DNA of 64,000 bases from Nitrobacteraceae bacterium AZCC 2146 (GCA_036924855.1 JBAGRP010000001.1:2666001-2730000); one strand, 5' to 3'. Positions 35,371 through 44,766 are shown, counted from the stretch's first letter. A program made the numbers and translations. Notes: generated by a model from the letters alone, not told the origin.

Positions 35371-35376
35371 CCGAGT

Positions 35377-36051
35377 TCAGGCCCCGACCACCATCCGGGT
35401 GGGCAGTACCGCCTGCACCACGAGGCCGCGGGCGCGGGCGTCCATCACGCCCACCGCGCGCAGCGCCAGCAGCGTCACGGTCTGCACGGCGTCGCGCAAT
35501 TTTGCCTGGTCGTCGAGGTTGTCCGGCGCCATCGGCCCGACCAGCGCTTCGTGCAGGGCGCCAAGCAGGGCTGCGGCGGCCAGCGCCGTATCCTGCGCCG
35601 GCAGATGCCCGGCGCGAATGGCGGCGCTGATGCGCAGTTCGATTTCGCCGGCGATCTCGCGGCGGCTCGCCAGCCGCGATTCCGTGACATCGACCTCGAC
35701 CGGCTCGGCCAGGATTCCCCACGACAATTTGCGATGCGACACCACATGCACGGCCACCGTGGTGACGGCAGCGGCCAGCGCGGATGACGGTCCCGGGGCC
35801 GCATCGGCGGCGCGGCGGATCGCGGCAAGCTCGTCGCGCGACACCTCGGCGATCAGTTCGGAAATCAGATCGGCCTTGGAGGGGAAATAACGATAGACCG
35901 TGCCGGCGGCGACATTGGCGCGGATCGCCACCGGGGCGATCTGCACCGCGGCCATGCCGCCATCTGCGCAGGTATCCCGCGCTGCGGCCAGAATGGCGCT
36001 TCGCCGCGCCGCAAGGCGCTTCACGACTTGATGGGTTCGCCGGTAAACCAT
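35377..36051 (-). CDS. TetR/AcrR family transcriptional regulator
   Basis: A 224-residue repressor-type protein. The N-terminal helix-turn-helix is in residues 17-62, with ILAAARDTCADGGMAAVQIAP and NVAAGTVYRYFPSKADLISE. The C-terminal part is the ligand-binding domain, which is variable and gives no clue to the inducer. The ATG at 36051 (MVYRRTHQVVKR) is chosen over a longer frame. Two dyads sit 80 and 110 bases upstream and may be its operators. Its target may be itself or the azlCD genes downstream of that region. Confidence 0.9.
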   Translation of the reverse strand: MVYRRTHQVVKRLAARRSAILAAARDTCADGGMAAVQIAPVAIRANVAAGTVYRYFPSKADLISELIAEVSRDELAAIRRAADAAPGPSSALAAAVTTVAVHVVSHRKLSWGILAEPVEVDVTESRLASRREIAGEIELRISAAIRAGHLPAQDTALAAAALLGALHEALVGPMAPDNLDDQAKLRDAVQTVTLLALRAVGVMDARARGLVVQAVLPTRMVVGA

Positions 36052-36130
36052 GGCGCGTTTCTCATCCCCGGCACCACCCCTCTTAAGCCAAACGGCTGTC
36101 CCAAAGAAGGTGCGCGACTTCAAGGTTTTG

Positions 36131-36153
36131 AGTGAGGTATGTAGGCACTCACT
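36131..36153. promoter_or_regulatory. Candidate operator dyad 1
   Basis: AGTGAG and CTCACT flank an 11-base spacer. The site is 80 bases upstream of the TetR gene and is a plausible TetR-family operator, though the binding protein is not known. Confidence 0.45.
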
Positions 36154-36160
36154 ATAAGAA

Positions 36161-36176
36161 CTGAACACTAGTTCAG
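36161..36176. promoter_or_regulatory. Candidate operator dyad 2
   Basis: CTGAAC-ACTA-GTTCAG is a perfect 6-base dyad with four-base spacer, eight bases from dyad 1. Together they suggest cooperative or dual regulation. Confidence 0.45.
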
Positions 36177-36231
36177 ACTCGTTGACAAGACGTTTCGCGC
36201 ATACACCGATACGACTTTCAGCGCATGGCGT

Positions 36232-36549
36232 TCAGCCGCCGAATCCGGCCGCCCGGGCCGCCGCGGCGACCGCCATGCCGGTGATCACAGCGATGAAATC
36301 GTTGCGCCGGATGATGGTGACCGCCATCGCGGCGAGGATCGCGAACATCACCACCGCCCCGCCATTGACCGCCACCGGCAGCGCCGCGGCGACGATGATC
36401 GATCCCGGCAGCGCATCGAGCATGCGGCGAACCCGTGGCGTCACGTTGACGTAGCCCATCAGCCAGTAGCCGCCGAGCCGCGACGCCACGGTGACCGCAG
36501 TCATGACCGCAAAAGCGAGCATCACATCGCTGCGCAGAAATTCCATCAT
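36232..36549 (-). CDS. azlD: AzlD family branched-chain amino acid transport protein
   Basis: A 105-residue membrane protein with four helices, the small partner of AzlC in branched-chain amino acid export. Sequences like GGYWLMGYVNVTPRVRRMLD and DALPGSIIVAAALPVAVNGG are typical. The ATG at 36549 lies inside the azlC stop (ATGATGG), so the two are translationally coupled. The frame is open well upstream but overlaps azlC and is not protein-like. Confidence 0.9.
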   Translation of the reverse strand: MMEFLRSDVMLAFAVMTAVTVASRLGGYWLMGYVNVTPRVRRMLDALPGSIIVAAALPVAVNGGAVVMFAILAAMAVTIIRRNDFIAVITGMAVAAAARAAGFGG

Positions 36550-37295
36550 GACGCCGCCCCGTGTGGATGATGCGGCGCCGGCTCGTCCATCAGCCCGGCG
36601 CTGACGGCGCCGGACAGCGCGCCGGCAATGATGAACCACCAGCCCGGCAGCACATAGTGCACCACCAGGGCGACGACGCCCGACACCACCCAGGGGATCG
36701 CGCGGCGCGGGCCCTTCCAGGCCGGCACCAGCATCGCCGCATAGAACGCCGGCATCACCAGATCGACGCCGTATTTCCGGGGATCGGTGAGCTGCTCGGC
36801 CAGCAGGAAGCCGGGAATGGCGGAAAACAGCCAGACGAAATACAGCACGATGCCGCCGCCGACATAGAACCAGGCGTCGGCACCGCCGTGATCGCGGTAA
36901 CGCATCGCGGCGAGCCAGCCGCCATCGGTGACCAGCAGCATCGACGGATAGGCCTGCCACGCCGGCAGCGTGCCGAACCACGGCCGCAACGTCGCGCTCA
37001 TCAGCATGAAACGGATGTTGACGGTGAGGGTCAGCAGCGCCAGCGTCGCGATCGACGACGGCGTCAGCCGATCCGGCCAGGACTGCACTGCGACGAATTG
37101 CGACAGCCCGCCATAGACCGTGGCCATCATCACCTCGACCTCGGCCAGTGTCAGATGTTTTTGCGCGCACAGCGCGCCGAACGCCATTCCGAACGCCAGC
37201 GTGCCCGGCAGCATCGGCCCGATGGCGACGATGCCGGGCACGATCGCCGCCGTCGACCAGTAGGCCGGCGCCTTGTCGATTTTCGTCGAATGCAT
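36546..37295 (-). CDS. azlC: AzlC family ABC/branched-chain amino acid permease
   Basis: A 249-residue integral membrane protein with about seven helices. AzlC with AzlD exports branched-chain amino acids. Family sequence is visible in GTLAFGMAFGALCAQKHLTL (about 32-51) and PSSIATLALLTLTVNIRFML (about 78-97). The ATG at 37295 is on the minus strand; the TonB receptor gene is divergent upstream with 250 bases between. Confidence 0.93.
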   Translation of the reverse strand: MHSTKIDKAPAYWSTAAIVPGIVAIGPMLPGTLAFGMAFGALCAQKHLTLAEVEVMMATVYGGLSQFVAVQSWPDRLTPSSIATLALLTLTVNIRFMLMSATLRPWFGTLPAWQAYPSMLLVTDGGWLAAMRYRDHGGADAWFYVGGGIVLYFVWLFSAIPGFLLAEQLTDPRKYGVDLVMPAFYAAMLVPAWKGPRRAIPWVVSGVVALVVHYVLPGWWFIIAGALSGAVSAGLMDEPAPHHPHGAAS

Positions 37296-37414
37296 GAAGG
37301 AATCCGCGTGGACCTCATGCCTGCGGGCAAGCCGCGGTCAGGTCAAGCCATCGGGACTCATACGCGCTATGCGCGGACGTGCGCGGCCTTCGTATTGCGG
37401 CATCATCGATCCTG

Positions 37415-37431
37415 TCGGGAATTTTTCCCGA
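37415..37431. promoter_or_regulatory. Short dyad in the azlC/TonB receptor intergenic region
   Basis: TCGGGA-ATTTT-TCCCGA, six-base arms. It is 118 bases before the TonB receptor start. It may be an operator or a weak hairpin; no other structure was seen in the region. Confidence 0.35.
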
Positions 37432-37548
37432 TCCTTGCGCCAAAGTTTCCCGCCCCGCAGCGGTATTTCTGTTTGCGAAAGCCTGTGGCCTCCCGCAGTC
37501 TTTGGGCAACGCGCCAAAGCGCGGCAAAGAAAAAGTCGGGGGGCACCC

Positions 37549-39987
37549 ATGGGCATTCGATTTTTATCGGTGGCGACGCGCTGCCTGCTGCCGATGACGA
37601 TGATCGGCACCGGCGCTGCTGTCCTGTCGGCAACAGCGTCGGCGCAGGAGCGACTTCCCGAAATCCAGGTGATTTCCAACACGCCGGTGCAGGGCCCGGG
37701 CATCGATCGCGACAAGATCCCGTCGATGACCTCCAGCGTCAATGCCGAGGATTTCCAGCGCAGTCATTCGCAGAACGTCACCGACACCCTGTTCCAGCGC
37801 GTGCCTGGCGTGTCGCTGTCCGACCCCAACGGCAACAGCGCGCAGCAGGAAATCCGCTATCGCGGCTTTGCCGCTTCGCCGCTGCAGGGCACGCCGCAAG
37901 GTATCGCCGTCTACATGAACGGCATCCGCCTCAATGAATCCTTCGGCGACACCGTGAACTGGGACCTGATCCCGACCAATGCGCTGCAGCGCGCCGACAT
38001 CTTCACCAACAATCCCGTGTTCGGCCTCAATGCGCTCGGCGGCGCCATCAGCCTGCAGACCAAGAACGGTTTCACCTACAAGGGCCTTGAAGTCGAAGGC
38101 CAGGGCGGCTCGTTCGGCCGCGCCCAGGGCGGGCTGCAATATGGCGCGGAGATGGGAAACTGGAGCACCTATATCGCTGCGCAGGGACTGACCGACAACG
38201 GCTGGCGGCAATCGTCCCCGAGCAAGCTCGGTCGCTTCTATGGCGACATCGGCTGGCGCGACGACCGCGCGGAAGTGCACCTGTTCGGCGCGGTGTCCTC
38301 GTCCTCATTCGGCGTTGCCGCGGCGACGCCGGTACAACTGCTCGCGCGCGACTGGGGCTCGGTCTACACCACGCCGCAGACCACCCAGAACGACATGGCG
38401 CTGGTCGGGCTGAACGGCAAATACGCCGTCACCGACACCTGGTCGCTGCAGGGCAACCTGTATGGACGGTTTTTCAAGCAGGAACATGTCGACGGCAACG
38501 ACGCCAACGTCGAGCGCTGTAGCGCTTCATCATCCTTTGCCAACCGGCTCTGCCTCGAGGATGATGGATTTCCGCGCCCGGTGCCGTTCACGGGCGCCGC
38601 CGCGCTGGCGTTTCGCAACCAGTTCGCGATCCTCGACGCCAACAACCAGCCGATCCCCTGCCCGCCCGGCTCGGGCAACACCTGCGCATCGGTGCCGTAC
38701 GGCACCATCGACCGCACCAATACGAATTCCAACACTTTTGGCGGGTCACTGCAGGCCACCAATGACGACCGGCTGTTCGATCACGGCAATCATTTCGTGG
38801 TCGGCGGCAGCATCGACCGCGGCAGCACGAACTTCGCCGCCACCTCCACGCTCGGCTACATCTACCCGGATCTCAGCATCAGCTACAATCCGGCGATCCC
38901 CGGCAACGGCTCGGTGATCCATACGCTGGGCAATGTCGGCTACACGCCGGTCACCATCGATACCCGCAACACCTATTACGGGCTCTACGTCACGGATACC
39001 TTCGACATCACCGACAAACTCTCCGCCACCGCCGGCGGGCGCTACAACGTCGCAAAAATCACGGTGCGCGACGTGCTCGGGAGCAGCCCCGACCTCAACA
39101 GCGACTCGACATTTTCGCGCTTCAACCCGGTGGTCGGCCTGACCTACAAGATCGCGCCGTGGCTGACCGTCTATGGCGGCTATTCGGAATCCAACCGCGC
39201 GCCGACGCCGCTGGAACTGGGCTGCTCCAACCCGAGCAAGCCGTGTTTGCTGGAGAGCTTTCTGGTCTCCGATCCGCCGCTGAAGCAGGTGGTCGGCCAC
39301 ACCTACGAGGCCGGCCTGCGCGGCAACTCGCCGGCGTGGGACGGCACGTTCGAATGGAAAGCCGGCCTGTTCCGCACCGACAGCATCGATGACATCGTCA
39401 ATCTTGCCAGCTTCATCCAGGGCCGCGGCTATTTCCAGAACGTGCCGGAGACCCGTCGCCAGGGCATCGAGCTGGCAGCGGAGTACAAGTCGAGCCAGTG
39501 GCTGGTCTATGCCGGCTACAGCTATATCGACGCCACCTATCGCTTCGACGGCGACATCGCCTCACCGAACAATCCGCTCGCCGATGCCGACGGCAATGTG
39601 CATGTCACGTCGGGCAACCGCATTCCCGGCATTCCGCAGCACCAGTTCAAGGCCGGCGCCGATTACTGGATCACGCCGCAGTGGAAGCTCGGCGCCGATG
39701 TCGTAGCTGTCGGCAAGCGGCTCTATGTCGGCGACGACGGCAACCAGAACCCGCTGATGCCGGCCTATGCCGTGGTCAATCTGCACACGTCCTTCGAGGT
39801 GACGAAGAACGTCACCTTATTCGGCGTCGTCAACAACCTGTTCAACAAGCACTACGCGCTGTTCGGCACCTATTTCGAGCCCGAAGGAACATCGAAGGCC
39901 GGCCTTCCGATCGCGCTGACCGACCAGCGCACCGAAGTGCCGGGCGCCCCGTTCGCGATCTATGGCGGGATCCGGGTGAAGCTGTAG
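37549..39987 (+). CDS. TonB-dependent outer-membrane receptor
   Basis: An 812-residue gated outer-membrane receptor. The signal peptide is 1-33 (MGIRFLSVATRCLL... ending ASAQ). The plug domain holds IPSMTSSVNAEDFQ and QEIRYRGFAASPLQGTPQGI (about 100-119), and the barrel follows to the C-terminal IYGGIRVKL. A Cys-rich loop (ERCSASSSFANRLC, and CPPGSGNTC) near 325-395 is surface exposed in the model and could form disulfides. Start at 37549 has GGGGG upstream and a clean signal peptide. The ligand is unknown; no siderophore genes are nearby. Confidence 0.93.
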   Translation: MGIRFLSVATRCLLPMTMIGTGAAVLSATASAQERLPEIQVISNTPVQGPGIDRDKIPSMTSSVNAEDFQRSHSQNVTDTLFQRVPGVSLSDPNGNSAQQEIRYRGFAASPLQGTPQGIAVYMNGIRLNESFGDTVNWDLIPTNALQRADIFTNNPVFGLNALGGAISLQTKNGFTYKGLEVEGQGGSFGRAQGGLQYGAEMGNWSTYIAAQGLTDNGWRQSSPSKLGRFYGDIGWRDDRAEVHLFGAVSSSSFGVAAATPVQLLARDWGSVYTTPQTTQNDMALVGLNGKYAVTDTWSLQGNLYGRFFKQEHVDGNDANVERCSASSSFANRLCLEDDGFPRPVPFTGAAALAFRNQFAILDANNQPIPCPPGSGNTCASVPYGTIDRTNTNSNTFGGSLQATNDDRLFDHGNHFVVGGSIDRGSTNFAATSTLGYIYPDLSISYNPAIPGNGSVIHTLGNVGYTPVTIDTRNTYYGLYVTDTFDITDKLSATAGGRYNVAKITVRDVLGSSPDLNSDSTFSRFNPVVGLTYKIAPWLTVYGGYSESNRAPTPLELGCSNPSKPCLLESFLVSDPPLKQVVGHTYEAGLRGNSPAWDGTFEWKAGLFRTDSIDDIVNLASFIQGRGYFQNVPETRRQGIELAAEYKSSQWLVYAGYSYIDATYRFDGDIASPNNPLADADGNVHVTSGNRIPGIPQHQFKAGADYWITPQWKLGADVVAVGKRLYVGDDGNQNPLMPAYAVVNLHTSFEVTKNVTLFGVVNNLFNKHYALFGTYFEPEGTSKAGLPIALTDQRTEVPGAPFAIYGGIRVKL

Positions 39988-40003
39988 CGATGGAGCGCCT
40001 GCA

Positions 40004-41425
40004 TTATTCCCTCGTCATTCCGGGGCGTGAACTCAGTGCAGCTGAGTGAGCGAGCACCTGCGGAGCGCCACTCGGAATATTCGCCTCCACCGTCACCCCC
40101 TGTGGTGTGGACGTCACAGCCATCGTGCCGCCCAGCGCCAGCACGCGCTCGCGCATGCCGGTGAGGCCGAGGCCGAGCCGATGATCGGCCGGCAGACCGG
40201 CGCCATTGTCTTGCACGCACACGGCGACAGCGTCGTGATCTGAATTAATCGTGGGCACAATCGACACCACCACGCGCGTGGCGCCGGCGTGGCGAAACAC
40301 ATTGGTCAAAGCTTCCTGCACGACGCGGTATATCGTCAGCTCGACGGTCTCACTTGTCGTGCCGAGCGATGGACCAATCGCCATCTCGATGACGACGTCG
40401 GGATGCGCCTCGCGCCACAGCCGTGTCAGCGCGCCTAGCGCCTCGCGCAAACCAAGTTCGGTCAATCCCGCCGGCCGCAGCCGCTCGAGCACCCGCCGGT
40501 TGAGCCCCTGCAATTCGTTGGCCTGCGCCAACATCGCGTTGCCATGGGTCTGCAGCGCCGCGATATCAGGCGCAGCACCGCCGGCGATCCGCTGCAGCGC
40601 GCTGGCATGAGCACGCAGCGCGAACAGAAACGGTCCGAACTCATCGTGCAGTTCGCGCGCGATCTCCTTGCGCTCGACATCCTGCAGCGACACCACGCGT
40701 TCGGCGAGGCGACGCTTGTCCTCGACCGCCGTACCCAGCGCAGCCGCCAGATGATTCAGCCGCTCGCAGATCGCTGCCAGCTCCGGCGAGCCGGCCGGCG
40801 CGACGCGGGTTTGATAGTGGCCTGCCTCGATGCCGGCCATCGCATCGGCCAGTTTCTGGATCGGCGCCAGCGCCCGGCTGACCACCGTCATGGTGATCAG
40901 GAACAGGATCGCCGCGATCGCCGAACCGACCTCGATCTGGGTGACGATGCCATCCCAGATTTCCGTCATCTCGTCGGTGGGATGCGACGCGATCACCAGC
41001 GCGCCCAGCGATTTTCCGTTGACGCTGACGGGCACGCGCAGCGTGGTCTGCTCGGGGTGGATCAGTTTCACGAACCATGCCGGCGGCGCAGGCGCGCCAT
41101 CCGTGCCGATACGAGCGGGCGCGACTGCTTTTGCCGTCGATGTTTCGCCACCGCCCTCCAACTCCCTGACAATGCTGACATGCCGCAGCCGGTTGAGATC
41201 GTCGACCATCCGGACCAGCCGCGCCTCGGGATCCGGCGCCTCATTCAGTCCGGCAACCAGTGTGTCGATGAACTCCCGTGCCAGCCGCACGACGCTCTGG
41301 TCCTCGGCCTGCACCCGTGGCGCCGCTTCCAGCACCAGGCGGGCGATGTTGATCACCATGCCCAGCATCAGTACCAGAGCCAGCAGCGTGTTCAGCCGCG
41401 CCCGCAGGGATAGTTTCTGCCACAT
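40004..41425 (-). CDS. Sensor histidine kinase (NarX/UhpB type)
   Basis: A 473-residue membrane kinase. One helix at 12-32, a periplasmic domain at 33-163, a second helix at about 165-185, a HAMP segment (186-240) and a HisKA_3 dimerisation region with the phosphoacceptor His at 260 (VERKEIARELHDEFGPF). The HATPase follows, with N-box and GLGLTGMRERV G-box. The last about 20 residues fall in a palindromic repeat element and do not look like kinase sequence. Divergent from its response-regulator gene. The stimulus is not known. Confidence 0.9.
   Translation of the reverse strand: MWQKLSLRARLNTLLALVLMLGMVINIARLVLEAAPRVQAEDQSVVRLAREFIDTLVAGLNEAPDPEARLVRMVDDLNRLRHVSIVRELEGGGETSTAKAVAPARIGTDGAPAPPAWFVKLIHPEQTTLRVPVSVNGKSLGALVIASHPTDEMTEIWDGIVTQIEVGSAIAAILFLITMTVVSRALAPIQKLADAMAGIEAGHYQTRVAPAGSPELAAICERLNHLAAALGTAVEDKRRLAERVVSLQDVERKEIARELHDEFGPFLFALRAHASALQRIAGGAAPDIAALQTHGNAMLAQANELQGLNRRVLERLRPAGLTELGLREALGALTRLWREAHPDVVIEMAIGPSLGTTSETVELTIYRVVQEALTNVFRHAGATRVVVSIVPTINSDHDAVAVCVQDNGAGLPADHRLGLGLTGMRERVLALGGTMAVTSTPQGVTVEANIPSGAPQVLAHSAALSSRPGMTRE
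40012..40078. repeat. Palindromic repeat element overlapping the histidine kinase 3' end
   Basis: A 67-base element running from CGTCATTCCGG (40012 onward) to CTCGGAAT (40071-40078), with inverted ATTCCG/CGGAAT ends and an inner CTCAG-TGCAG-CTGAG stem. It resembles the intergenic palindromes of Bradyrhizobium and here codes the C-terminal tail of the kinase. Confidence 0.55.
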
Positions 41426-41596
41426 CGTCCGGTCACCACTTGCCGCTCTGCACCATGCGAAATCGTTGACAGGCAAAATCGTCAACGCTCTACTTCGATG
41501 CAACAGTAGATGCCGTGGCGCGCAGCAAGGCAAAGCGGAATTGCGATTGCGCCGCGCTGCAAGCCATTTCACATGAGATCGCCTGGCGCGGGATCG

Positions 41597-42223
41597 ATGC
41601 CGATGCGTGTTCTGATCGTCGATGACCATCCCATCGTCGCCTCTGGCTGCCGCGCTCTGCTGGCCGGCGATCCGGATATCGTCATTCTTGAAGCGTCGGA
41701 TGCCGAGACAGGCGAAGCCGCCTTTGTCGCCGAACAGCCGGATATCTGCGTGCTCGATATCAACCTGCCCGGCGTTTCCGGCTTCGAACTGGCGCGGCGG
41801 ATACTGGCACGAAGCACAGCCGCGCGGATCATCATGTTCAGCATGAACGACGATCCCGTGTTCGCCGCGCGCGCCATCGAGGCCGGCGCCAAGGGCTATG
41901 TGTCGAAATCCGGCGATCCCGGTGATCTCGTCGATGCGATCCGCGAGGTCAGCCGCGGTGGGGTGTTCCTGACGCCGGCGACGGCGCAGAGCATCGCCTT
42001 CGCCGGAAAAGGCCAGGCCGAAAGCCGGCTCGGCAAACTGAACCCGCGCGAAATCGAGATTTTGCGCCTGCTCGCCGCCGGCAAGAGTCTCACCGAGATT
42101 GCCTGGATGGTGCACGCCTCCTACAAGACGATCGCCAATACGTCCTCGATGATGCGCCACAAGCTCGGCCTGCGCACTTCGGCCGAACTGGTGCGGCTGG
42201 CGATCGAGAGCCGGCTGGCGTGA
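41597..42223 (+). CDS. NarL/LuxR family response regulator
   Basis: A 208-residue two-component regulator. The receiver domain has the acidic pair DD (9-10), the phosphoacceptor Asp 54 (CVLDINLPG), and Lys near 105 (YVSKSGDP). The C-terminal LuxR helix-turn-helix begins LNPREIEILRLLAAGKSLTE and contains SYKTIANTSSMMRHKLG. A second in-frame ATG at 41603 is possible. Divergent from the histidine kinase gene with 171 bases between; the pair is almost certainly a cognate system. Its target genes are not known. Confidence 0.93.
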   Translation: MPMRVLIVDDHPIVASGCRALLAGDPDIVILEASDAETGEAAFVAEQPDICVLDINLPGVSGFELARRILARSTAARIIMFSMNDDPVFAARAIEAGAKGYVSKSGDPGDLVDAIREVSRGGVFLTPATAQSIAFAGKGQAESRLGKLNPREIEILRLLAAGKSLTEIAWMVHASYKTIANTSSMMRHKLGLRTSAELVRLAIESRLA

Positions 42224-42232
42224 TCGGCGACG

Positions 42233-43453
42233 CTAGCCTCGCGCGAGGCCTGCGTCGGACAGCGCCGCCGCCTTGCGCTGCCAAAGCCCGCAACGCCCGG
42301 CGATCAATGCCGCCACGATCAGCGTCGCGCCAAAGCCGGTGGGTGCGCCGACCAGCGGATAGAACATCAGCAGCGCCGCGACGAGAGCCAGCGCCGGCAG
42401 CTCATACCGAGCAAAGCCTTCAGCAAGTCCAATGCGCACGACGAACGCCACTGCGATCGCCAGCACCATCACGTCATAGAGAAACAGATAGGGCGTCACC
42501 AGCAGCGTGCCGGTGGCCAGCGCGGCGGCTTTCAATTCGTAGCGCGCACGGCTGCGCCACAGCCAAACCAGCGTCACCGCGACCGCTGATGTCATGATCC
42601 ACTGAAAGGTCCAGCCGAGCAGCTCGCTGCCGCCGAAATAGCGCACCAGCGCGAAGATACTCTGCATCTTCCCCCACGGCGCGCGGCCCTCGGTGAGGAA
42701 AGCCTGCGAGAACATCGGCATCCAGTGAAAGAAGGCCTGCCAGCTCTCGGTGCCGAAGGCGAGCCACGACACCGCGGCCAACAGTACCGCGGTGACGCCG
42801 GCGCTGACGAACACCGTCCATTGCGATGCTGCGATCAGCACCAGCGGAAACAGCAGGCCATATTGCGGTTTGTAGCTGAGCAGCCCGAGGCAGATGCCGG
42901 ACAGGATCGGCCGCGTCGGCAGCAGCACCAGCATGCCGCCTATCAGCGACGCCGTCAGAAATCCGTTCTGCCCGACCAGCGTGTTGGTCAGCACCACCGG
43001 AAATGCCACCGCCAGCAACAGCCCGAACGGCCGGCCGACTACCGCGCGCATCATGATGAGATAAGGGACAAAACTCACCGCCGCCCAGCCGGCGAACGCG
43101 ACCGCATAGGGAAATCGCGCCAGCAGTTCGGCGACGAACAAGAACGGCGGCGGATAGTGCCAGGCGAAATTGCCGGGATAGCTCTGGCCGAGCACCGCGA
43201 CCTGGACCTGCTTCTGGATCTCCCAGTCCCAGGCCCATGCGGGGTGGCCGTCGAGCGCCAGCCTGCCGGCCGACCAGACATTGACGAAATCGGTGGGCAT
43301 GCCGAGGCCGCTATCGTCATAGATCCAGCCACGACCGTAAAACGCCGGGAAGAACACGACATTGAGCACGGCCAGCACGAAGCAGACGTTCAGCAGCGCC
43401 TTGGGAATCGAGGTGTGGTCTGGAATTATCGAAACCGATGCGGGCGCGGCCAT
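42233..43453 (-). CDS. DUF2029 / GT87 family membrane glycosyltransferase
   Basis: A 406-residue integral membrane protein with about ten helices, of the DUF2029 group (GT87, related to mannosyltransferases that use polyprenyl-phosphate sugars). The N-terminal loop after helix 1 has DDSGLGMPTDFVNVW (about 46-60), with an acidic residue suited to the family's catalytic site, and FAWHYPPPFLFVAEL follows. The ATG at 43453 has AAGGA upstream. Convergent with the response regulator. The donor and product are not known. Confidence 0.82.
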   Translation of the reverse strand: MAAPASVSIIPDHTSIPKALLNVCFVLAVLNVVFFPAFYGRGWIYDDSGLGMPTDFVNVWSAGRLALDGHPAWAWDWEIQKQVQVAVLGQSYPGNFAWHYPPPFLFVAELLARFPYAVAFAGWAAVSFVPYLIMMRAVVGRPFGLLLAVAFPVVLTNTLVGQNGFLTASLIGGMLVLLPTRPILSGICLGLLSYKPQYGLLFPLVLIAASQWTVFVSAGVTAVLLAAVSWLAFGTESWQAFFHWMPMFSQAFLTEGRAPWGKMQSIFALVRYFGGSELLGWTFQWIMTSAVAVTLVWLWRSRARYELKAAALATGTLLVTPYLFLYDVMVLAIAVAFVVRIGLAEGFARYELPALALVAALLMFYPLVGAPTGFGATLIVAALIAGRCGLWQRKAAALSDAGLARG

Positions 43454-43517
43454 GCGCAATCCTTTTCGCACGCGTCGTGCGCGAATCCAGATTGCCTCCG
43501 TGGGCCTTGAGGAAATC

Positions 43518-44753
43518 TTAAGATTCGAAGCGCACGGCGGTAGCCCCGCTTCGAGGCCGCAGGCGATGCCGGATCGCGACCAGTCCGGCGAGCGCGAGCG
43601 TTGTGATAGCCGCCCCCACAAGGAAAGTGCCCCTGGAGCCAGTGGCATCCCAAAGCGCACCGGCCACAACACTCGCGGCGAGCAGCGCGACGCCGCCAAA
43701 CAGGTTGAAAATCCCGTACGCGGTCCCACGCAATTCGGCTGGCGCGCTGTCGGCAATCAAGGTGGCGAGCAATCCTTGGGTAAATCCCATATGCGCGCCC
43801 CACAGGATAACGCCGATCGCGACACCGATCAGGCCGGTCGCAAACCCGAGAACAATGTCCGCTGCGATCAGCAGCGCAAAGCCCGCGATCAGCAGCGTCG
43901 TGCGCTCCATGCGATCCGAAAGCGCTCCCACCGGATACGAGATGATTGCATAGGCAATATTCATCACCACCAGCACCAACGGGATGAGAAAGATCGGAAG
44001 TCCAACTGCTTGTGCTTTCAGGATCAGAAATGCCTCGCTGAATCGCGCAAGCGTGAACACCGTGGCGACGACTGTGACCCACCAAAAGGCCGGTCCCAGC
44101 CGCCTGAGCTCCACAGTGCTGAGGGGCGAGCGAACCTTGCGTAGCCCTTCACGCGGCGCCGGATCATGCACAGCGAACGCAATCAGCGCGAACGCAAGAA
44201 ACGCGGGGATGACGGCGATCCAGAACACCGTCTGAAAGTTGTTCGCGGTGAGCCACATCAAACCGATGGCAAGCGCCGGCCCAAGAAAAGCGCCGATGGT
44301 ATCGAGCGACTGCCGCAGGCCAAAACTCGCGCCGCGCAAATGCGCAGGCGCCAGATCCGCCACCAGAGCGTCGCGGGGGGCGCCACGGATTCCCTTGCCG
44401 ATACGGTCGATAAAACGGGCCGCCGTCAGCCAGCCCACCGACGACGCCAGCGGAAACACTGGCTTGGTTAACGCCGCAAGGCCATAACCGGTGGCCGCGA
44501 GCAGTTTTCGTTTGCCGAGCCAGTCCGAAAGCGCGCCGGAAAACACCTTGGTGATCGACGCGGTCGCCTCTGCGATGCCTTCGATGACACCCACGGTCAA
44601 AGCCGACGTGCCGAGCACCGTGACGAGATAGACCGGCAGCAGCGCATGAATCATCTCCGAGGAGATATCCATCAGCAGCGAGACGAATCCTATTGCCCAG
44701 ATGCCAGCCGGAATTTCGCGCAGACGGCCAAGGCGCGCGGCGAAGTCGATCAT
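43518..44753 (-). CDS. MFS transporter
   Basis: A 411-residue major facilitator protein with twelve helices. The loop 2-3 motif appears as GALSDWLGKRKLLAA (near 70-84), and the N-terminal half has IGKGIRGAPRDALVADLAP. The RIGKGIRGAPRD form is common in a group of uncharacterised MFS permeases. An ATG at 44753 is chosen; a TTG five codons upstream is the alternative. It is downstream of ftsH on the same strand but behind a hairpin, so it is probably a separate unit. Confidence 0.88.
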   Translation of the reverse strand: MIDFAARLGRLREIPAGIWAIGFVSLLMDISSEMIHALLPVYLVTVLGTSALTVGVIEGIAEATASITKVFSGALSDWLGKRKLLAATGYGLAALTKPVFPLASSVGWLTAARFIDRIGKGIRGAPRDALVADLAPAHLRGASFGLRQSLDTIGAFLGPALAIGLMWLTANNFQTVFWIAVIPAFLAFALIAFAVHDPAPREGLRKVRSPLSTVELRRLGPAFWWVTVVATVFTLARFSEAFLILKAQAVGLPIFLIPLVLVVMNIAYAIISYPVGALSDRMERTTLLIAGFALLIAADIVLGFATGLIGVAIGVILWGAHMGFTQGLLATLIADSAPAELRGTAYGIFNLFGGVALLAASVVAGALWDATGSRGTFLVGAAITTLALAGLVAIRHRLRPRSGATAVRFES

Positions 44754-44766
44754 GACCGACGGTCGC

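Noticed and set aside
36561..37937. A 458-codon plus-strand frame opposite azlC that runs into the receptor gene.
   Set aside because: It conflicts with two supported genes and has antisense-like composition.
41510..41596. A longer N-terminus for the response regulator.
   Set aside because: The receiver fold begins at MRVLIVDDH; the extra 29 residues have no similarity and lie in the divergent promoter region.
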